This document shows positions 1 to 11,621 of a stretch of DNA of 64,000 bases, piece after piece; position 1 is the first letter of the stretch, and each line of letters begins with the position of its first letter. The stretch covers positions 12,821,791 to 12,885,790 of the forward strand of contig CM041294.1 of NCBI GenBank assembly GCA_023052935.1. Reading direction: 5' to 3'. The notes beneath the pieces are model-generated. The model made no database searches. It saw only the letters and a program-made list of their open reading frames with translations, and was not told the origin of the DNA. A program made the translations under genes and the position numbers. The stretch is from Piezodorus guildinii. Taxonomy: Eukaryota; Arthropoda; Insecta; Hemiptera; Pentatomidae.

Positions 1-325
1 ACTTTGTCACCAATAAAATAATTCATAAAGACCTAAATATCCCATTAGTCGCAGATCTAGCCCGAACTAGATATTCCTCCTTTTATTCCAAATTACCCGT
101 CCACTCCAACCCACTCGTCCGCAAACTCTCATCTCCTATTCCGGATCATCTTCCTAGGCGGCTGAAAAGACGGTGGCCTCGAGACTTACTTAGCTGAATA
201 AAGTTTAAAATGCTACCACTGGGTAGTTTCTTCACATGCCTGTATCACGCCCACTTGATATATTAGCTCATTTACTAAATGTTATTTATTGTACAATACA
301 GTTGTAAATTTCTTTTAAATAAAAA
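1..325 (+). mobile_element. Jockey-like LINE, 3' end of ORF2 and UTR (family A)
   Basis: The window opens inside ORF2. It reads [20 protein letters not shown], then [13 protein letters not shown] and stop near 197-199. This is nearly the same C-terminus as in the copy at 25686-26821. The UTR contains GCTACCACTGGGTAG and ends in an A-rich tail at ~320-336. It is directly followed by a Rep-A copy. Confidence 0.88.
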
Positions 326-340
326 AAAAAATAATAAAAT

Positions 341-1069
341 AACTTTCACTTACTATATATAGTAAGGGAAAGTATTGCGAACGTGAAAATTTTCGAATTC
401 CAGTTTTCAACGGAAATTTACGTTTTAGGATCCCCTGAGCCCAAATAACCAAGTCCCGCAAAAAGGTCTGTGTGTGTGTGTGTGTGTGGTAGCTCCCGGG
501 CGGAAACGGTAAGTCCTATGAAACTGAAATTTCATATTTAAGACAAATATACGCCCGAGACGTGACAAAACTTTTTTCATCAAAATGAGCTTACTTATAC
601 CAAGCATTTTGCACCTTTTATCGATTTTCTCGAAAACGGTTCCGACGAATTTGATTAAACTCGCTATATCGATGTAAAATTTAATGGGCTTTAATATCAT
701 GTAGGTTTCATTCTGATTAAAATGGTCTGACAGAGCTTAAATGCCGATATTTTAAATTTTCTTCCCCTAAAGTACCTTAATTTCACAGATTTTATAAAAA
801 TAAATATATTATATTGGTACCGTTGAAATGCTAAAGATTTTAGAAAAAATATTATCTTATACACAAGCTTTTAAAAGTTAATAGAGAGTGATGAAATGAA
901 CATATAACAAACTGATTATTTTATATAATAATATAATAGATTTTTTAATAAAACACATGTTTCTATAGAAATTTAATTTAATTAATTCTTTAATAGTTTC
1001 ACGTATTTTTATCTCTAATTGTTTTTGAAAAATGGAGGTAAGTGAAAGTCGTGTGTTACTCGCACCAGA
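341..1069 (+). repeat. Rep-A copy 1 (interspersed ~0.87-kb repeat)
   Basis: Begins ACTTTCACTTACTATATATA and ends GTAAGTGAAAGTCGTGTGTT...CACCAGA before a T run. It includes the internal TG microsatellite (about 468-488) and the shared blocks GGGTCCCCTGAG and AACCAAGTCCCGC. It lacks some of the middle of the longest copies. No coding capacity. Confidence 0.85.
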
Positions 1070-1262
1070 TTTTTTTTCCTTATATAGCCTTATCATTGCA
1101 CTACTTGTTTTAGAAATTTGGTCGTGTAAGCTATATCCTTTTTTCAATATAAATATTCAAAGCATTTTTTTTTTTTCGGCTTTGTAATATTTACAATAAA
1201 ATATCTCTAAAAGGACTGAGTGAAAAATGATAAAACTCTTACAAATTATACCTCTATAGCTT

Positions 1263-1370
1263 TTTTCAGTCAAATTCATAATTTTTTCAGTCAAATTCAT
1301 AATTTTTTCAGTCAAATTCATAATTTTTTTCAATCAAATTCATAATTTTTTCAGTCAATTTCATAATTTC
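1263..1370. repeat. Tandem ~21-bp repeat, left arm
   Basis: Five head-to-tail units of TTTTTTCAGTCAAATTCATAA with one-base variants (CAATCAAATT, CAGTCAATTT). They are mirrored, inverted, at 2776-2868. Confidence 0.9.
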
Positions 1371-2775
1371 TTGTACCCATTTTATACAGTCAATTTAATG
1401 AGGTTTTGCAATCAAGAACTTAACATTTTTATTAAATCTTGTTTTTGTTTATCCATTTAACGTCACTTTATGTTACTGTGCTTAATCCGACGGTGCCGCG
1501 GGAGTCTTGAGATTTGCCTATCCAGGTTTACTTAAGATAGGGATCTTTTACGAGTTACACTTTTTAAATCTTTTAAGGGTCACTTGTGGGGCACAAATAT
1601 AGGGCGATCTGCTGGTTTTGGACTTGCGACCTTAAGCATAGAAGGCTGTTATGGCTAGCCACTACTCCCAGGTGAACCTTTATGCATTCTAAAAGGTTTA
1701 AGGACTAATATGTCCAACGTCAGGGGTTCAAACCCGGCAGATTCAAACACCTTGTTGAGTGCATCGATGGTCACCTGTGGTGTAGTGGCTAGCATAACAT
1801 CTTTCTATCCACTAGGACTTGCGACCTTAAGCATATAAGGTTGTTATTCTAGCCACTACTCCAGAGGTGACCCTCGATGCACTCAACAAGGTGTTTGAAT
1901 CTGCCGGGTTTGAACCCCTGATCTTGGACATATTAGTCCTTAACACCTTATAGAATGCATAAAGGTTCACCTGTGGAGTAGTGGCTAGCATAACAGCCTC
2001 TTTTAAATTACGAAATAACCAAGGATTTTTACTCCCTAAAAGCAAATATAGTGCCATCTGCCAGGTATGGACTCGCTATTTAGTGGATAGAAGTATGTTA
2101 TGCTAGCCACTGCACCACAGGTGACCCTCGATGCATTCAACAAGGTGTTTAAATCTGCCGGGTTTGAACCCCTGACCTTGGACATATGGACCTTAACACC
2201 TTTTAGAATGCATAAAGGTTCACCTGTGGAGTAGTGGCTAGCCATAACAGCTCTCTATGATTAATGTTCATACCTGGCAGATGGCCCTATATTTGCTTTT
2301 AGGGAGTAAAAATCCTTGGTTATTTCGTCCTTTAAACGAGGCTGTTATGTTAGCCAGTACTCCACAGATGACCCTGGATGCATTCAGCAAGGTGTTAAAG
2401 ATCAATAAGCCCAAGGTCACGTGTTTAAACCCGGCAGATTCAAACTCCTGTAGATTTTTTGGAACATTGAGGGTCACCTGTGGAGTAGTGGCTAGCATAA
2501 CAGCCTTCTATGCTTAAGGTCGCAAGTCCAAAACCAGCAGATCACCCTATATTTGTGCTCCACAAGTGACCCTTAAAAGATTTAAAAAGTGTAACTCGTG
2601 AAAGATCCCTATCTTAAGTAAACCGGATAGGCAAAACTTAAGACTCCCGCGGCACCGTCGGATTAAGCACAGTAACATAAAGTAACGTTTAGTGGATAAA
2701 CAAGAACAAGATTTAATAAAACAGTTAAGTTCTTGATTGCAAAACCTCATTAAATTGGCTGTATAAAATGGGTAC

Positions 2776-2868
2776 AAGAAATTATGAAATTGACTGAAAA
2801 AATTATGAATTTGATTGAAAAAATTATGAATTTGACTGAAAAAATTATGAATTTGACTGAAAAAAGCT
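2776..2868. repeat. Tandem ~21-bp repeat, right arm (inverted)
   Basis: Four units of AAAAAATTATGAATTTGACTG. This is the reverse complement of the left-arm array, including the same variant unit (TTGATTG) in second position from the inner side. Confidence 0.9.
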
Positions 2869-2879
2869 ATATATATTAA

Positions 2880-3375
2880 GTATGATGGAATAAAATATAG
2901 TAGCTGAGACCTAGTTTATTTTGGAAATAAAATACTTGCCTTGCCATAGGGTCTCATCTCATCAACCAACTGTAGAACAAACCAAATTAATAACACTAGA
3001 ACAAGTGGAGTCTCGGTCACTAAATTTTATATAGAACATGTTATGTCTATATAGAAATATAATGTTTAACAAATCAATTATGTAACATTTTCGTCTGATG
3101 AGAAGGAATCGTTTGTTTTATTCTATGAATGGCTGGTAAACAGAGATATATTATTTGCCTTGCTACTTTCATGCGTAATTATTAGCTATTAACTAATTAG
3201 AGGTAATTTATTTCATGACCTTGAGCTCTCCAGCCATGTTTCCAAACCAGCAACGGATTGAATATATTTTTATATCTGGGATTAATTCATATAACGCCAA
3301 TAATAAATAATTGTTTAGATTAATCTGTATCATATGTTTTATTCAAATCAAATTCATAGTCATTTTTATCAGATT
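2880..3375. other. AT-rich spacer
   Basis: No open frame, known repeat or structured motif recognised between the foldback element and Rep-A copy 2. Confidence 0.5.
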
Positions 3376-3377
3376 TT

Positions 3378-4613
3378 TACTTTCACTTACCTATATATAT
3401 ATAATGTATAGTAAGGGAAAGTATTGCGATCGTGAAAATTTTCTAATTCCAGTTTTCAAAGGAAATACATGTTTTAAGGTCCCTTGAGTCGAAATAACCA
3501 AGTCCCGCAAAATGGTCTGTGTGTATTGTGGTTGTTGTTTTGGGTTTTGAGACGTAAAACCAGATGGTGATCAACGCCTTTATTTCGTTTGTTTATTTTA
3601 TTTAACTTCTATCTAAACTAGAAAAAAAAAAATCCCACACGATTGTTTTATTATTTTTGTTTTTTTGTGTGTACAGTATCCCTATATTTTATTTAGCAGC
3701 TGCTGGGCTTTGAGAAAGTTTATCAATAATTTTATATTATTTTCGTTATCGCTCAATAAGGTTGCTGTATCAGGTCTTATTCCTAATCTGTTAAAATATG
3801 ATCGGTAAAAAGGGCATTCCTATAATACGTCTGACACTAAGCGGGTTTTTACAGTGGTCTGTGTGTATGTCTGTGTGTCCTTGTGTTTGTGGTAAGTGCA
3901 GCTCGAAAACGGAATTTCATATTTAAAACACCTATAAGCCCGAGATGTTACAGCAACTTTTTCATCAAAATCGGCTAACCACAAGGTCCAATTAATACCA
4001 TGCATTTTGCACCTTCTTACGATTATCTCAATAACGGCTCAAACAATTTTGATTAAACTTACTATAAGGATGTAAAATTTAATGAGCTTTAATATGAAGT
4101 AGATTTTATTCTGATTAAAATAGACTGACATTCCTTAAATGCCGATATTTTAACATTTCTTCCCCTAAAGTATCTTTAATTTTGTAGATTTTATGAAATT
4201 GACCATATTATCTGATTAGCATTGCTAAAAAATAGGTACATATAGAATTTGTACGAAATCGATATCCAACCAAAGGAGAAAACTGCAAAAATATTTTTTG
4301 AATGCAATTTTTATTTTTTGAACTTTAGAACAGTAATATACATGAATAATATACCGTTCTAACGCTAAAGATTATATAAAACATATCATCTTACACATGC
4401 TATTGTAAAAGTTAATTGAGAGTGATGAAAATCCTGAAAAACTGATTGTTGTAGATAATAATATAACAGATTATTTAATAAAAAACATGTTTCTTTTAAA
4501 ATCCAATATAAATAATTCTTTAACAATTTATTTTGCATCTAACTTTGTTTAACAATTCTTAAATTGATATAAATAACGGAGGTAAGTAAAAGTCGTGTGT
4601 TGCGTGCACCAGA
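3378..4613 (+). repeat. Rep-A copy 2 with ~300-bp internal insertion
   Basis: Starts TACTTTCACTTACC and ends GTGCACCAGA. Rep-A sequence is interrupted after GTCCCGCAAAATGGTCTGTG (about 3525) and resumes near 3840 (CAGTGGTCTGTGTGTATGTC). The inserted piece is AT-rich and not recognised. Confidence 0.8.
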
Positions 4614-4627
4614 TTTTTATTAATACA

Positions 4628-4870
4628 TTGTCTGCAATAGGAGTCATCTGTGGTGTTGTAACTAGCATAACAGTCTTCTATGGCCAAGATCGCGGGTTCA
4701 AACCTAGCAGGTGTCCCTAAGATTTTTAAAGGGAGAATAAAATCCTTAGTTACGTCGTCCTGCGTAGAGGACGTAAAAAGGTGGTCCCAAGCCTGTGCGA
4801 TTTTAGAGTCTCGTTAGAGATATATTTTATTTAAACCTGGATTGGCAACTCACATTGTTGCATCGCTTGA
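4628..4870 (+). repeat. tRNA-derived SINE (family S1)
   Basis: Head: GTCATCTGTGGTGTTGTAACTAGCATAACAGTC with RNA polymerase III B-box GGGTTCAAACCTAG. Body: AATCCTTAGTTACGTCGTCC and AAAGGTGGTCCCAAGCCTG. The same body is seen at 32588-32787, and heads at 9815, 51002 and inside 1253-2868. Diverged; probably not active. Confidence 0.75.
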
Positions 4871-4916
4871 TCAACCAAAGCAGAAACGAAAACACATTGT
4901 TTGCAATGTTCATATA

Positions 4917-5063
4917 AGGGGTACTCACTACGTTTGCTATAGCATGCTATATGTGTTATTTTGCTAAAGCCGTCGAGTTTCTACAGTTATTTCCTGTATA
5001 AACTCGATGGGTTTAGCACAATAGCACAAATAGCATTCTATAGCAAACGTAGTGAGTACTCCT
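4917..5063. mobile_element. Palindromic MITE, copy 1 (147 bp, ATA target duplication)
   Basis: Near-perfect inverted repeat: AGGGGTACTCACTACGTTTG... against ...CAAACGTAGTGAGTACTCCT. It is flanked by ATA on both sides (4914-4916 and 5064-5066). The middle adds a second stem (CGTCGAGTTT...AAACTCGATG). An internally deleted 82-bp copy is at 28133-28214 with the same flanking ATA. No coding capacity; the superfamily is uncertain. Confidence 0.88.
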
Positions 5064-5149
5064 ATACTAATTTTTCTTTTGCATCACCCTGTAGTGCTTT
5101 TCAGTCCAGGAAAAATGTTCATATGCATGATATATAAAATTATAGGTAG

Positions 5150-5324
5150 AATAATCAGGAATCAGTCATTTTTTGAAAAAAATTTTAATTTTGCCAACGT
5201 TTCCAACCAATGAGTTTATGCTTGGACGTGGCTCAGTAATGCGCTGATGATGGCTCACAAGCTTGAGCCGAAACGTTGGTAAAATTTAAAAAAAAATTAA
5301 AAAATGACTGATTCCTGATTATTC
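5150..5324. mobile_element. Inverted-repeat element with hammerhead-like core
   Basis: Arms AGAATAATCAGGAATCAGTC (left) and GACTGATTCCTGATTATTCC (right) enclose CTGATGA (5244-5250), one T, a 6-bp stem GGCTCA/TGAGCC and GAAAC (5270-5274). This layout recurs at 43.3, 43.7 and 50.5-51.0 kb. The Penelope-like or retrozyme-like nature is inference. Confidence 0.65.
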
Positions 5325-5389
5325 CAACTATAATAGCTTCTACAGTCGAATATACATCCTCAATATGATATATAAAAAGTATAGCACCG

Positions 5390-5445
5390 AATAATTGAAG
5401 GTGACTTCAATGCCCATGTCGGGAATTCTGATATCTTTTAAATAT
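5390..5445 (+). pseudogene. LINE endonuclease fragment
   Basis: Reads IIEGDFNAHVGNSDIF and stop. GDFNAHVG is the conserved APE-type endonuclease motif of non-LTR retrotransposons. The open frame is very short and the flanks are degenerate, so this is a relic. Confidence 0.55.
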
Positions 5446-5599
5446 GTTGACGAATTCCATTCAATACAAGCATGATTCCATATACCCAATATCCGTAGGG
5501 CTTTCTATCCGTTCAAATTTGTAACTATCATCATTCTAGAGGATACATGTCCTACTTCTATACCAACGGCACTAAGGGAGCTTTACAGGCTTATTTGCA

Positions 5600-6590
5600 A
5601 TTCATATGTTTATTTTTATATTCCTGCCAAGTAAGTTATCTGCCAAGCTCGCACTGTTTACAGATTGTAGATAATTTCAAGGCCGTGAGGAGGATTTTCT
5701 TTGGTGTGGAGGAGGGAAGGGGAGCGGGACAAGTTGGTCGAAAATATAAGCTATTTTTGTTACATAATGTCCATACGCACATTAATTTGAAAATTTATAC
5801 GCGACTGTCTTTTATTATAGTACCTTATTCCTTATCCTTCTTTGTCCTGCCATGTAGGGTACTGCAGGTTAAGTATATTGTTTTTGCAATTAATGTGATA
5901 ATTCTGATATATTTTGATTCATTTGATTGATTGAAATAATTTTATTAATTTTGTTTGCCTAATGGCTGTATACATTTCTGTGGCAGTCGTGAATAAGTGG
6001 TTAAGTCAAAATCTTTCATTTTACAGGGGAGCAACTTAAAGTTTTCCGTAATACCCAAAATAGAGTAATAAACATATATGAACATACAGCTTTACACCTG
6101 AAATTTCTTCCACGAAGAAATTTCTTTAACCAATTTAACACGACGTGGAGTTAACTCATTATTGATATAATTAGAGTTAACTAGTTTTTCAGGACACAGA
6201 TTTATAATGTCAGTCTTAAAATTAACTCCAATATTTATACATTTTCCATTTTTTTTTTCTACTGTAAAATAACAAATTAACTTGTAGACAAAATGTATTT
6301 TTCAGATATTTTTGGATATTCGATGTATTCCGAAACCTTCGATGATTAAATAATTATTCATGTGTTAACAATGAGATAATGTTCCAGGGAAATGGATATC
6401 ACAAAAAAAAAAAATAAAAAAAATAAATGTATAAAATACGTATGATAGCTAAAATATTTAACCTAATATACAAGTAGTTAATTGTAAAATTAGTAATCCA
6501 TCATTGATACTACCTAGTATTATATAACATACTTAAAAGATCTCGTGCACGCAACAACTTTCACATACCTACGTTGTTTTCTCTTCATAT
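5600..6590. other. AT-rich spacer
   Basis: An open frame through 5547-5930 has no recognisable domain and unusual composition. Poly(A)-like runs are present at ~6400. No feature is supported. Confidence 0.45.
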
Positions 6591-6599
6591 ATTTATTTA

Positions 6600-6973
6600 C
6601 ACCTGTCAGAAGCTGTCTGACAATCAGCAAAAACTGTTAGACAAATATGAGATCAGACATGGTAGGCATGGGGAAGTAAAGTGCCCAGCAGCACCCCTTC
6701 CAAGGCTTTAATTTAGCTGAGGAGGTCTCTCATCCAGCTTCTCTTTAGCCTTCTTCTGACTGACTGTGTAGGGTTACATACGTGTAGGGTTCTGCTGTTT
6801 GCGTTCCAAGGAGCTGTCGTTATGAGTCTTAAAATTTTGGATTGAAATGATTGCAGTTTTTGTATGTGAGTTTGTTTTGCTGAACCGAAAATCTGTGAAG
6901 CGTAAGTCCATATTGGCTTAAGAAGGTATGTGTATGTATTCTGAGCCCTGCCGAACAGAGAAAAACCTATCAT
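6600..6973 (-). pseudogene. LINE ORF2 C-terminus and 3' UTR (family B)
   Basis: On the minus strand 6973-6713 reads LLKPIWTYASQIFGSAKQTH...LQSFQSKILRLITTAPW...RRRLKRSWMRDLLS and stop. The motif (I.PIWTYG..LWG.....I...Q..ILR) is the usual post-RT segment of jockey/R1-type LINEs. The 3' UTR (6712 to ~6600) resembles that of 53634-53861. 5'-truncated. Confidence 0.8.
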
Positions 6974-7208
6974 AGAGGAAAGAGTGAATAATAAGATAGT
7001 ACGTTGTTAAAATAAATTTACATATGGACTTTTGAATAAAGTTTAAGTAGAAGTGTTAGATTTAACGAATAGATTAAATTTCAATGGAAACGTGTGTTTC
7101 AGATTAAATAATCTGTTATTTAAAACTGTATCCACTCCAAATAAAATTTCTTCGAAAATACTTTGGCTAGTTACTTGTGAAAAAAATTACAACATTCTAT
7201 ATGACGGA

Positions 7209-7216
<8 letters not shown>

Positions 7217-7258
<42 letters not shown>
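7217..7258. repeat. (TG)n microsatellite
   Basis: About 21 uninterrupted TG units after ATATATA. Confidence 0.97.
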
Positions 7259-7261
<3 letters not shown>

Positions 7262-7449
7262 GAAAGGGGCCATGTCTTCCAAAATCTATTTCGAGAAAAT
7301 CAAGTTTTAAAATTTTTGGGGAAACCCCTTCCTTATTTTAAATACGGATGATTTACATATTTATTTAATATGTATATATAAGATCATTCTATTCACTTAA
7401 AGGATTAAAGAATATGTTTTTGAAGGCATTTATTTATAGTACCTTTAGC

Positions 7450-7755
7450 CAATAGGTAGCGGCGTGGTCTAGTGAATAGAGCGCTAGTCAACTGTGCTCC
7501 GGGTCCTAGGTTCGAATCTCGGCTATGACGGAATATTATTTATCCTGTTATTTCGGCCGGGGGGCGATCCTGGGGTATGGAGACCCTCCTGGGGCACAAC
7601 CAGTCTCTATAGAGTGGGTACTCGAAAATGGGGAAAAAACCTGGCGGCTGAGCGTGATCATTGCACGGTCGTTGGCCTAGAAACAGTACGAATATCTGCA
7701 TGTACTGAACCCAAAATTCTTCATAGTTGTAGTGGTACAGTTTTTTTTTTTTACC
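7450..7755 (+). repeat. tRNA-derived SINE (family S2)
   Basis: Head GGCGTGGTCTAGTGAATAGA then GCGCTAGTCAACTGTGCTCC. The A-box-like TGGTCTAGTGA and B-box GGTTCGAATCTC are spaced like a tRNA. A ~200-bp tRNA-unrelated body (CTGGGGTATGGAGACCC...) follows, ending in a T run. No cloverleaf with a usable 3' acceptor stem, so this is a SINE, not a tRNA gene. Confidence 0.75.
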
Positions 7756-8022
7756 TTCAGCGAATATATTAGAACGATTGGTGGGAAGATTTTTATTTTT
7801 GGTACCCATTTAAAAACAGGTTTAACTAACGATATAATTTCTTAAAACTTTTATATGATTCTTAAGTAAATAAAAACTAAAAAAAAAAACGAATAAGAGG
7901 TCGCGTAACAGTTTGATTTTATTATGAGAAAATATAAAAAAGAACAATTTACAACCCTGGCATATTTGTTATTCAGTACGTACATATGCAATATTCTTCC
8001 CACTGTTTGTTTTATTTCTTTA

Positions 8023-8070
8023 TCTTTTTTTTTTTTTTTTATACCTTTCATTTTTTTTTTTTTTTTTTTG
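8023..8070. repeat. Poly(T) tracts
   Basis: Two runs of about 17-20 T separated by ATACCTTTCA. Possibly the tail of an unrecognised minus-strand retroposon. Confidence 0.8.
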
Positions 8071-8226
8071 TATGCAACATGCAATATCCTTGGAATTTTA
8101 ATTCACGCACACATCCGCGCATAGTTAATTGTATAATTGTTATGAATCTATAATTTAGTTAATGACATTTATTCTTAAATCAAATGGCTATTTAGTGCTC
8201 TCGGAAACACACACAAAAGAAAAAAA

Positions 8227-9086
8227 TCTGTTGCGGGCAACACACGACTTTTACTTACGTCCATTTATAACAGTTAGAAATAAAAATGCGTGAAACTATT
8301 AAAGAATTAATTAAATTGAATTAATATAGAAACATGTGTTTTATTAAAAAAATCAATAATATTATTATCTAAAATAATCAGTTAGTTTATGTTCATTTCA
8401 TTACTCTCTACTAACTTTTAAAAGCTTGTGTATGAGATAATATTTTTTCTAAAATCTTTAGCTTTCCAACGGTATATCATACATGTATATTACTCCTCTT
8501 ATGTTCAACAACGAAAAATTGCATTAAAAAAATATTTTTTCTGTTTTCTCCTTTAGTTGGGTATCGAATTTATTCAATTTATATATTTACCTGTTTTTCA
8601 TCAGCGTTAACAAGATAATATAGTTATTTGTATTGAATCTACAAAATTAAAGGTACTTTAGGGGAAGACAATTTAAAATATCGACATTTAGCCCTGTCAG
8701 ACCATTTTAATCAGAATAAAACTACATGATATTAAAGCCTATTAAATTTTACATCGATATAACGAGTTTAATCAAAATCGTCGGAACCGTTTTTGAGAAA
8801 ATCGAAAAAAGGTGCAAAATGCATGGTATAAAGTACTCTTCTGGTAAGTTCATTTCGATGAAAAAGGTTTAATAACGTCTCGAGCGTATATTTGTCTTAA
8901 ATATGAAATTTCAGTTTCATAGGACTTACCGTTTCCGTTCGGGAGTTACCACACACACAGACCTTTTTGCGGGACTTGGTTATTTGGACTCAAGTGACCC
9001 TAAAATGTGTATTTCCGTTGAAAACTGGAATTGAAAATTTTTTCGATCGCAATACTTTCCCTTACTATATATAGTAAGGGAAAGTA
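8227..9086 (-). repeat. Rep-A copy 3, near full length (860 bp)
   Basis: Minus-strand orientation. Starts (on +) TCTGTTGCGGGCAACACACG and ends in a perfect palindrome CTTTCCCTTACTATATATAGTAAGGGAAAG. Flanked by A runs on +, i.e. T runs in element orientation. Among the most complete copies in the window. Confidence 0.88.
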
Positions 9087-9245
9087 AAAATGGCACCAAT
9101 TGCAGTTCCGTATTTTGTTGTACTTTCATTTCTATTATTTGACATATTTAAATCTAATGCGGTATTTAAAAAATATTTGCTTTGATGTTTCTTGTGAAAA
9201 GTCGATATCGAAATCTCCACTCAAGATCAGAGGTAATTCATAATT

Positions 9246-9535
9246 CAGAGGTAAGTTCCGATTAAGCTTCTGTTGTATTTTTTTTTTTTTTTAATGAAGA
9301 ATTAAATTATTTTCTTTACACTTGGATAACCAAGTCCCGCAAAAAGGTCTGTGTGTGTGTGGTAACTCCGGGGCGGAAACGGTAAGTCCTATGAAACTGA
9401 AATTTCATATTTAAGACAAATATCCGCCCGAGACGTTACAAAACCTTTCAGAGGTAAGTTCCGATTAAGCTTCTGTTGTTTTTTTTTTTTTTTTTAATGA
9501 AGAATTAAATTATTTTCTTTACACTTGGATTAGCT
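9246..9535. repeat. 203-bp tandem duplication flanking a Rep-A fragment
   Basis: An ~80-bp block CAGAGGTAAGTTCCGATTAA...TTTACACTTGGAT occurs at 9246-9326 and again at 9449-9530. Between them sits a Rep-A fragment (AACCAAGTCCCGC...CGTTACAAAACC). Confidence 0.88.
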
Positions 9536-9814
9536 AAGATGTAAATGACAACTATTATGATGGGTGGTCTATTTTCTGCTTCACATTTTGCAACAGGAAT
9601 TTCTCCAAAAAAAAAATATTTTTTAATTGAAAAAACGATTCATCATCCGGTGGGCAGAATGGCCCGGGGTTACGCTTCGGTTTTGACCGCGAACCGCACA
9701 CTTTTGATTAACTTCGAAAACCGATTCATACGATCAGTAGATCAAAGAAAAGTGTTGGTTCGTGAGTGTATTTCCATATTTTTTATCAAACCACCAGAAC
9801 ACCTAGTATTAAGG

Positions 9815-9930
9815 AGGCCAGCTGAGCTGTAGTGGTTAGCATAACAGCCTTATATGCTCAAGTCACGGGTTCGAACCCGGCATTTAAACAATCATTGGTT
9901 ATGGCGTAAATTGGTGGTCCCGAGCCTTAA
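9815..9930 (+). repeat. tRNA-derived SINE S1 fragment
   Basis: GCTGTAGTGGTTAGCATAAC with perfect B-box GGGTTCGAACCCGG, then the S1 body AATTGGTGGTCCCGAGCCT. 3'-truncated shortly before Rep-A copy 5. Confidence 0.78.
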
Positions 9931-9973
9931 AAACCATTATCATGTAACAGTTAATATTTTTTTATTATATTTT

Positions 9974-11621
9974 TACTTTCACTTACTATATATAGTAAGG
10001 GAAAGTATTGCGATCGTGAAATTTTCGAATTCCAGTTTTCAACGGAAATACACATTTTAGGGTCCCCTGAGTCCAAATAACCAAGTCCCGCAAAAAGGTC
10101 GTGTGTGTGGTAACTTCCGGAAAAGGTAAGTCCTATGAAACTGAAATTTCATATTTAAGACAAATATACGCCCGAGACGTTACCAAAGCTTTTTCATCAA
10201 AATGAGCTTACCAGAAGAGCCACTTTATACCATGCATTTTGCACCTTTTTTCGATTCTCTCGAAAACGGTTCCGGCGATTTTGATTAAACTCGCTATAAT
10301 TTTATAATACTCCCGATGTAAAATTTAATGGGCTCGTTACCTGCCGGCACAACCGCATAAACAAAGAAATAGCAGAACTTTTGGAATTGAAAAAGTATAA
10401 ATGTTTTCAGGAAGTTTTTTGCCTTGATACAGATGGGTCGACAAGATTTGTGGATATCTTGGCCTTTAGTGCCACAAAAATGAAGCACTGATAGTGGATT
10501 CCACTATCAGATATGAAACAAATGACCAGGAACAAGGCAAGAGGATTCAAGAGGAGAAAGAGAACATTTAACAAAATGTATTCCATACCTGAGGGAAAAA
10601 TTTCGTGAGGGGTTCGGTGAAAGGGAATTTAAAGTCGTGGGACTTTGGTTCGGAAGCAGAGGGACCATACCAGTAGCCACTGGATTATTTTTAGAAAATT
10701 ATGGACTCGGAAAAATGAGATGCAAAACATGGCGGAGACCATAATCTTGGACTCACTGGGAATCCTGCATCACCATATATATTGAGGCTGGTCTGGATTT
10801 TCAGATGTCCATGATCGATTTCAAAATTAGTTAAATATATGTATTTCCTATTTGGCAGAATCTCTCTCAATTTTTTTTCTCTAAGATTGTCTTCGGGATT
10901 GATGCGGTATGCTGTGTACTGATAGCAACTCAGAGAAGTTGAGCAGCAGATCCAAATTGGAATTTCCTCCTAGGTTTCATTCGGATCAAAATGGTCTGAC
11001 AGGGGTTAAATGCCGATATTCAAAATTTCCTTCTCTAAAGTACCTTTAATTTTGTTGATTCTATAAAAATAACTATATTATCTTGTTATCATTTATAAAT
11101 AACAGCTAAGTATGCAAGTTAAGCGAATTTGAAAAACAACTAAAGGATAAAACTGCAAAAATATTCTTTTAATGCAATTTATTGTTTGTGAACTAGTCGT
11201 AGGGAGTGATGACCCTACACTAAAAATTGCATTATGAAACGTGAGTGTAAACTCGCAGGAGTTTACACCACGAGGCCCAGGGCCTACACGGCCTGTCGCG
11301 CCACTGGAAGATTGTTTTTGAACATAAGAACAGTAATATACATGTATGATATACCGTTGGAAAGCTAAAGATTTTAGAAAAAATATTATCTCATACACTA
11401 GCTTTTAAAAGTTAATAAAGAGTGATGAAAAACCGATAAAATTATGATATTTGGATAATAATATAATTGATTTTTAAATAAAACACACGTTTCCATAGAA
11501 ATTACATATTAATTCAATTTTTAATGGGTTCACTCATTTTTATCTCTTACTGTATTTGAAAAATTATTTAATCGTATTTAAAAATGGAGGTAAGTGAAAG
11601 TCGCGTGTTGCACCGCACCAG
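9974..11621 (+). repeat. Rep-A copy 5 with two insertions
   Basis: Starts TACTTTCACTTACTATATATAG and ends CACCAG. It is interrupted by a LINE-like segment (about 10330-10975) and by a ~100-bp GC-richer insert (about 11200-11310: GTGATGACCCTACAC...GTCGCGCCACTGG). Confidence 0.82.
10335..10790 (+). pseudogene. Degenerate LINE-type ORF C-terminal fragment inside Rep-A
   Basis: Broken frames read ELLELKKYKCFQEVFCLDTD, GSTRFVDILAF, then (another frame) VDSTIRYETNDQEQGKRIQE and EEKENI. The order (VDI..., DPT.R.E...N.EK...) resembles the C-terminal region found in some insect non-LTR retrotransposons. Several stops. Tentative. Confidence 0.45.

Larger units (their letters stand above)
1253..2868. 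repeat. 1.6-kb foldback element built from tRNA-SINE heads and tails
   Basis: The left side (1253 to about 1660) is the reverse complement of the right side (about 2500-2868). Outermost are tandem ~21-bp units (TTTTTTCAGTCAAATTCATAA type, five at left, four at right). Next come inverted copies of a SINE tail (CACCGTCGGATTAAGCACAG...). The centre holds eight alternating copies of the tRNA-like head GTGGCTAGCATAACAGCC with B-box-like GGTTCAAACCCGG. The ends of the arms are clear; the order of events is inference. Confidence 0.85.

Noticed and set aside
5547..5930. 127-codon open frame
   Set aside because: No domain; composition changes along its length; lies in a relic repeat area next to a LINE endonuclease fragment.
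7053..7310. Frame with Cys-Val repeat
   Set aside because: Translation of the (TG)n microsatellite.
7453..7530. tRNA-like sequence with A- and B-box
   Set aside because: There is no complete cloverleaf with paired acceptor stem, and it continues into a ~200-bp body and T-rich tail, so it is a SINE head. The same applies to the heads at 4628, 9815, 51002 and within 1253-2868.
9545..9832. 95-codon open frame
   Set aside because: No domain; ends in the SINE S1 head and follows a poly(A)-rich stretch.
10488..10510. Perfect 10-bp-stem hairpin CTGATAGTGG/CCACTATCAG
   Set aside because: It lies inside a degenerate LINE coding remnant (VDSTIRYE) with no poly-U or repeat context; likely chance.
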